From Glomus cerebriforme (lineage: Eukaryota > Glomeromycota > Glomeromycetes > Glomerales > Glomeraceae): a stretch of 11,729 nt of DNA. Position 1 is the first letter of the stretch; each line of letters opens with the position of its first letter. The DNA lies in NCBI GenBank assembly GCA_003550305.1, contig QKYT01001438.1, forward strand, positions 1-11,729. The letters are read 5' to 3'. Under the pieces are notes generated by a model. It was not told the origin of the DNA and made no database searches. It saw only the letters and a program-made list of their open reading frames with translations. This document shows, piece by piece, positions 7,306 through 11,729 of this stretch. Made by a program: the position numbers and the translations under genes.

Positions 7306-9345
7306 TTAAATAACTGAATTAACAAAATGTTTTAATTGTTGAACTTTTCCAGTTTGTTTGGGACGAACGAAAACTTGAGCTTTATTAAAAACCTGTTTAT
7401 CATGTTCAGTAGTAGTAATAAGAGGGAAAAAAGTAAAATCTAATTCCATTTCTTTAATATTTTCACTTTCCCAGGAGCCCATCATAAGATGCGTTTCTAT
7501 GCGATCACCAGATTTAAACCATTGAATTTTTGGTACTGGTTCTTGAGCTTTTAAACAAAACCAAAGTTGCATACCAGTACGAATAATTTTTTCGGCTTCA
7601 GAATTTAGTTCTTTCTTCTTTTCTTCATCTACCACTTCACGATATTTCTCCATTTCGCCCAAAATTTCACTAACAAGTTTCTTCATTTGTGGATGATTAG
7701 ATGTAGCAAATCCACGAGATCCTAAAGAAGCATATACTTGTTGACGAATTTTAATTGGAGCTATAGCAGTGATGCTGTCTTTTCCTTCGCGATTTGTCGT
7801 CAATAGATTTGTATATTTAACGAGATAATAATTATAGTATATTATAGACGACTCAAGATGTCCATCGGTAAAATTTTCATCGTAATCAGCATATTTATAT
7901 AAATTTTCCGCACTTTGAAATATAGCTTCGAGAATCATTCGTTGAAGAGCAGCTGCTAAATAATTTTTAATTTCTCTATCATTGAGATTTGCCTTACATC
8001 CATATTTAACTAATAATTGTTTAGCAGCATTTTCATTAATTTTATAAGATTTCCCTTTAACTTTAGTAAAATCAGTCAATGAATGTTGGAATTTTTCAAT
8101 ATCTTTTGCTAATTGAATAGGATTATTTAAAGTGCTATCACTCCAACGAATGTTTGTTGCACTTCCAAGAGCAGCTTGATAATTTGATGCTTCATCTTGA
8201 GCTGATTTTACTTTTTTGCGTAATTCTTCAGCTTCTTTTTGAGATTTGTTTATATGCTTTTCATAATCTGATTTCATTTTATCGTTACGTTCTTTAAGTC
8301 GTTTTATTTGTCTTTCGTAATCTGATTTCATTTTATCGTTACGTTCTTTAAGTCGTTTTATTTGTCCTTCGTAATCTGATTTCATTTTATCATTACGCCC
8401 TCTTATATATGCTTCGTATTCTGATTTTGCTTTATCATCACGTTCTTGAGTAATTTTGGTATAATTTTTTATAAATTCTTTAACAAGAAATTCTTGCTCT
8501 ATTTGTTCCATTTGTGATGAGAGTTGTTCATTTTTTGCTTCTAATTGCTCTTTTAATATATTATTCTCTCTGATTAATTCACCGTTTTCTTCGAGAAGTC
8601 TATCCTTTTCGGTCGACACTTCATTACAATGATTATCACTATATTTTTTACTTAAATCGGCTTTAACAGCGTTGGTGTCCTCTAGTAAGCTTTTATAATA
8701 CGGATTGATAGTACAATGATATCCTTCCATATCGTTGATTGTCTTGTGAGTTCTTAAAGTAGCTCTCAAGAAAGCGATTCTTGCTTGAATCTTTTGGTGA
8801 GTAATAAATCTTAAAACTGAACGTTGTTCAGCATTCATTTGTCCTATAGTTGTAATTAATAAATCAGCATCATCGAATTTCATTTGTAAATGGCCGAATA
8901 TAATATTTAATAATTCATTTCTTTTCTTTTGATCAAAATCCGAAAGAGAACTACATTTAGTAATTAAATCTATACATAAATTATAACAATCTGCATCAAT
9001 CATTCCCGAATTAAATATTTCACGCGTTTCTCTCCTAATTTCGACCAATCCTCTTTCAATAATATTAATTTCTTTTTCTTCTTTTTCCTCCAAAGCGAGA
9101 ATTATCCATCTGGCGAAATCATTTTTCCAGTAATCTCCAAGTCCAAACCAATCCATAGAGTTCCATTGCAAAGTATCAATTTTTCCTTGTGAAGGTGCAG
9201 GAGTAGAGTTAGCAAAAGAATTGATAGTGATTGAAGGAGATGTGGCATTAGGTAATTTTGGTGTAGATAATACTACTTTAGCATAAGAAGTCGGGTTAAG
9301 AGCATAGCTACCATTTTTATTAATACTCTCATCGGAAGTTCCCAT
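7306..9345 (-). CDS. Long coiled-coil family protein, module 3 (complete, intronless)
   Basis: This single frame encodes 679 residues. Residues 1-55 are Ser/Thr/Asn/Pro-rich and probably disordered. Residues 56-240 form a helical region (LQWNSMDWFG, DYWKNDFARW) not visibly alike to the N-terminus of the other two family members. Residues about 245-390 are a long heptad-like, Glu/Lys-rich coiled coil that includes 18-residue tandem repeats at 302-371. Residues about 390-660 match the C-terminal domain of the gene at 3351-4838: YQAALGSATN, LTDFTKVKG.SYKI, ITAIAPIKIRQ, HP.MKKLVSEIL.EM.KYR.V.DEE, and WFKSGDRIETHLMMGSW. The frame stays open to a Met at 9459, but that extension is low-complexity and the ATG at 9345 fits a disordered N-terminus better. 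It is tail to tail with the module 2 Hsp70-like gene and head to head with the next one. Function is unknown; the coiled coil suggests oligomerisation or a scaffold role. Confidence 0.85.
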   Translation of the reverse strand: MGTSDESINKNGSYALNPTSYAKVVLSTPKLPNATSPSITINSFANSTPAPSQGKIDTLQWNSMDWFGLGDYWKNDFARWIILALEEKEEKEINIIERGLVEIRRETREIFNSGMIDADCYNLCIDLITKCSSLSDFDQKKRNELLNIIFGHLQMKFDDADLLITTIGQMNAEQRSVLRFITHQKIQARIAFLRATLRTHKTINDMEGYHCTINPYYKSLLEDTNAVKADLSKKYSDNHCNEVSTEKDRLLEENGELIRENNILKEQLEAKNEQLSSQMEQIEQEFLVKEFIKNYTKITQERDDKAKSEYEAYIRGRNDKMKSDYEGQIKRLKERNDKMKSDYERQIKRLKERNDKMKSDYEKHINKSQKEAEELRKKVKSAQDEASNYQAALGSATNIRWSDSTLNNPIQLAKDIEKFQHSLTDFTKVKGKSYKINENAAKQLLVKYGCKANLNDREIKNYLAAALQRMILEAIFQSAENLYKYADYDENFTDGHLESSIIYYNYYLVKYTNLLTTNREGKDSITAIAPIKIRQQVYASLGSRGFATSNHPQMKKLVSEILGEMEKYREVVDEEKKKELNSEAEKIIRTGMQLWFCLKAQEPVPKIQWFKSGDRIETHLMMGSWESENIKEMELDFTFFPLITTTEHDKQVFNKAQVFVRPKQTGKVQQLKHFVNSVI
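8236..8442 (-). repeat. 54-bp tandem repeat coding 18-residue coiled-coil units
   Basis: Three 54-bp units at 8344-8397, 8290-8343 and 8236-8289 each begin RNDKMKSDYE. The first two continue to KRLKE and differ at very few bases. A diverged 45-bp unit at 8398-8442 (RDDKAKSEYEAYIRG) precedes them in the reading direction. The units are all multiples of three, so copy-number changes keep the frame and simply lengthen the helix. The high nucleotide similarity of the central units points to recent expansion. Confidence 0.9.
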
Positions 9346-9824
9346 TTTTCTTTTAAAATAGACAAAAACAGTATTTTTCTCGAGATAACTTTTTTTTTTA
9401 TTATTATTGATTTGTTTAGACCATAAAAGTAATGAAGTGATCGGAACGAACAAAAACAAAACAGTTTTATGACGCCTAGAAAATTAAAAGTTTGTGATTA
9501 CAATACTAAAACAACTCCAAATACGAGAAAAAAAAAATCCAATTAACAGTTAAAAAAATCATTTTAACTTTACACGAGTTAAAATACTAAAATAAGTCTT
9601 ATTACTTTTTCTGCCCGTTAATGTAACATCTGAAAAATTTCTCACCCCTCAAAAAGATCAACGAACAATTTAATCAATTTAACACGAGTAAATTATATCA
9701 ATAATATAATAATGGTTGCAATGGTCGCATATAACTTCAAGTCTTTAACACTGCCTTCGCAATTTTTGAATTTTTAAAGCTTTCTTGTTTCTACTAACAT
9801 AAAGGAAATACTTGAGTTTTAATT
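9346..9824. promoter_or_regulatory. Bidirectional promoter region, module 3
   Basis: These 479 bp lie between divergent start codons. The octamer ACACGAGT occurs twice (9572-9579 and 9682-9689), each time inside a dyad: ATTTTAAC at 9561-9568 pairs with GTTAAAAT at 9578-9585, and AATTTA at 9676-9681 pairs with TAAATT at 9689-9694. Single CCCCT (9645-9649) resembles a stress-response element but is short enough to occur by chance. No conserved coding sequence is visible. Confidence 0.5.
9561..9585. repeat. 8-bp inverted repeat around an ACACGAG core
   Basis: ATTTTAAC and GTTAAAAT are perfect inverted arms separated by TTTACACGA. The same ACACGAGT octamer recurs 110 bp further on, also flanked by short inverted arms. 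A dimeric transcription-factor site is possible. No factor can be named from sequence alone. Confidence 0.45.
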
Positions 9825-11688
9825 ATGAGTCTCAAAGATTTTCGTGCTGTAGTCGCTATTGGTATTGTCTTTTTGTGCATGCTCTTTTAGTATTTTTTTT
9901 TAAAACGTTTCTCTAATCCTATTTCCAATGTTTTTAAAGACTTCGGAACTACATACTCAGGTAAAACATTTTATTGAAAGTATAACACTCGCGTTTTATG
10001 TAGAATTTATAAAAATCTTTTTCCTTTATTTGCTATATATAGGATTCGCTTATGCTAATCGAATAAACCCGGATATAACAGTAAACGAGTCATGGTAAAT
10101 AAATTTTAAAATATCTTTTTTTGCAGTATTTTTAAAACCAAAAGTTGAATATTTCTTTTCCCTTTCCTACATACTCTTTCCCTCCTTTTAAGGCCCGGAC
10201 AACGTAAAACAAGATTAACAATGCCAAAAACAAACACAGTCCTTCAATATAATACATCATCATCCAATCCAAAAAAGTGGACGGTAAATTGCTGGGGATT
10301 TCCAGCATTAGCCCAAGAACCAGTAAAAAGAGCTCGTCGTCAAACCTCAGAAGTTAACAATATGAAACCTGTTGAACTATTTAAATTGCATTTAGCCGAT
10401 AATCTTAGAAATTATGAAAAACCTTATCTTCCTAAAGGTCTTGATTTTGAAAAAGCTATTAGTGATTACTTGGCTCAGATGAAACCTGTAAGTATTAGAA
10501 ATGTTAAATTTTCTCGACGGAAGAAATTAATGAATATCTGCTTCATTTCTTTTACAGTTGATTAGTGAAACTTTGGATAAACGATGGCCTGGTATTAAAT
10601 TTACTCAAGTTCGTTTTGTATTCACCGTACCAGCCGAATGGTAACTATCATATCGCGTGATGAATGTCGCGTATAGTCACGTGATTAAATTCTTTCTGCG
10701 CTTAACTTTTGTAGGAAACCCTATACTATTGGAATTCTTCAAGATTGTATTCACGAAGCTGGATTTACTGTAAAAAGGCAATTAAACAATAATCTAGAAT
10801 TTATTACTGAACGTAAGTAAAGAGAAAATTTAATAGATATGGTCTTGAAATAATTTTTAAGTATTTTGTTTTTTCTTTATTATAGCGGAAGCCGCAGCAC
10901 TTTATGCTATGAAAAAACTTGAGGAGCATAAGATTAAAGCAGGATGTAAGCACAATTTTAACATATTATTTATTTCGTTGAGATAGATATTTCATTTAAT
11001 AAACTATAATCTATATCAGCCTCATTTATGGTCGTGGATTGTGGCGGTGGTACTGTGGATTTGACGACACGAACATTGTTGCCGGATAATAAATTAAGTG
11101 AAATTACAGAGCGTACAGGCGATTTATGTGGAAGTACATATGTCGACAAAGAGTTCATTAGATTTCTTGAAAAGAAATTAGGATTTGCAGCTGTGGATGA
11201 ATTTAGAAGAGAACATTATGGTCAATATCAATATTTAATTCACAATTTCTTTTGCCCAAGAATAAAATTCGAATTTCGTGGAGATGAAAAAAATGATTTT
11301 CATAGCATTGATTTGGATATTGAAAGAACTTGTCCAGCATTAATGAAATATGTTACGGATGAAATTAAAGAAGAAATGGAAGAAGATGATTGGCTAATTG
11401 AAATTGAATTTGATGATATTTTGGCTATGTTTGATCCTGTCATTAATAAGATTTTAAAACTGATTAGAGATCAATTGGCTTCTACTAAACAAAGATGTTC
11501 CGCGATGTTTATGGTTGGTGGATTCTCTGAAAGTCCTTATCTAGTTAGAAGAGTAAAGGATGCTTATAAATCGGTCGTTCCTATCATAACGGTACCTCAA
11601 AATCCTATCACTGCTATTTTACGTGGGGCTGTTATATATGGACTTAACAAAGCAGCAGTTTCCACTCGTGTTCTCACAATGAATTATG
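9825..11688 (+). CDS. HSPA12-type Hsp70-like ATPase, module 3 (3' end outside window)
   Basis: Exons are 9825-9861, 9940-9960, 10043-10094, 10193-10487, 10558-10640, 10715-10812, 10886-10945 and 11020 to about 11688. The seven internal introns are 70-98 nt, all GT-AG and in phase, giving about 438 residues. Phosphate-1 IDFGTTYSGFAYA lies at residues 12-24, TEPEAAAL at 194-201, phosphate-2 VVDCGGGTVDL at 220-230, and VGGFSESPYL lies in the last exon seen. The closest relative here is the gene at 5065-7136, which shares the W-encoding split sites but lacks three of these introns. The region after the first exons (PKTNTVLQYNTSSSN, KRARRQ) is Asn/Ser-rich and differs from the acidic EEEPDEVDDD stretch of the paralogue. 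The last exon probably ends at G|GTAAAG (11688) or AAA|GTAAAG (11693). The C-terminal exon lies past the edge. Confidence 0.88.
9940..9960 (+). other. 21-nt microexon coding the phosphate-1 loop
   Basis: The 21 nt between TTTAAAG and GTAAAAC supply the codons for FGTTYS plus split Asp and Gly codons on each side. Without it the ATPase would lose its first phosphate-binding loop, although skipping keeps the frame (21 is a multiple of three). The flanking introns are 9862-9939 and 9961-10042. The homologous stretch of the module 2 gene is a single uninterrupted exon. Confidence 0.85.
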
Positions 11689-11729
11689 GTAAAGTAAAGG
11701 ATTTATTATTTTTTTTTTAAAAAAAAAAA
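11689..11729 (+). other. Probable intron start and T10-A11 tract at window end
   Basis: The frame of exon 8 continues for a few codons of low-complexity sequence (KVKDLLFFF) and stops, while the paralogue continues with GIEVCRPW at this place, so an intron most likely starts here. Ten T followed by eleven A end the window. Confidence 0.55.

Noticed and set aside
9429..9450. Heat-shock element from GAA and TTC triplets
   Set aside because: The triplets (GAAGTGATCGGAACGAA) do not have the alternating 5-bp inverted spacing of a heat-shock element; chance is enough.
9346..9459. 38-residue N-terminal extension of the module 3 coiled-coil protein as a signal or membrane segment
   Set aside because: The stretch crosses poly-Lys low-complexity sequence, and the Met at 9345 begins a plausible disordered N-terminus. 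Only transcript start data could rescue it.
9645..9649. CCCCT stress-response element
   Set aside because: A single five-base match is too short to support, and the binding factor is known from yeasts, not from this lineage.
10970..11158. Minus-strand frame of 62 codons
   Set aside because: It is antisense to intron 7 and exon 8 of the Hsp70-like gene, whose plus-strand frame carries the conserved DCGGGTVDL motif.
2..11688. Transposon as the cause of the repeated modules
   Set aside because: I see no terminal inverted repeats, target-site duplications, transposase or reverse transcriptase. The retained introns in the dead copy fit segmental duplication.

Overview
The window reads as nuclear DNA from a fungus, most probably an arbuscular mycorrhizal fungus (Glomeromycotina, Rhizophagus-like). 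The evidence is strong AT richness, short GT-AG introns of about 67-100 nt, an HSPA12-type Hsp70-like gene in more than one copy, and a fungal-type PARP gene with Cys-rich knuckles. The species is inferred, not shown. There are no bacterial operons, ribosome binding sites, tRNA, rRNA or CRISPR arrays.

The layout is dominated by one arrangement seen three times: an intronless minus-strand gene for an uncharacterised coiled-coil protein, placed head to head with a plus-strand, multi-intron HSPA12-type Hsp70-like gene. Module 1 is the coiled-coil gene at 2-784 (C-terminus beyond the left edge) and a decayed Hsp70-like copy at about 968-1475. Module 2 is the coiled-coil gene at 3351-4838 and an intact six-exon Hsp70-like gene at 5065-7136. 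Module 3 is a longer coiled-coil gene at 7306-9345 and an Hsp70-like gene from 9825 that runs off the right edge. The coiled-coil proteins keep a related C-terminal domain but differ in the linker, and in module 3 also in the N-terminus.

Between modules 1 and 2 lies a four-exon minus-strand gene (1778-3086). Its spliced product of 358 residues has four Cys-rich knuckles and a C-terminal PARP-type ADP-ribosyltransferase domain that keeps an H-Y-E triad.

I infer from the repeated head-to-head arrangement that the coiled-coil protein and the Hsp70-like ATPase may be co-expressed and may act together. Nothing in the sequence proves this. Modules 1 and 2 come from a recent segmental duplication: the first 165 residues of the two coiled-coil genes are nearly identical and the decayed Hsp70 copy still carries intron sequence. 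Module 3 is older and diverged, with three introns that the module 2 Hsp70 gene lacks. Intergenic stretches are AT-rich, with a few short dyads noted below.
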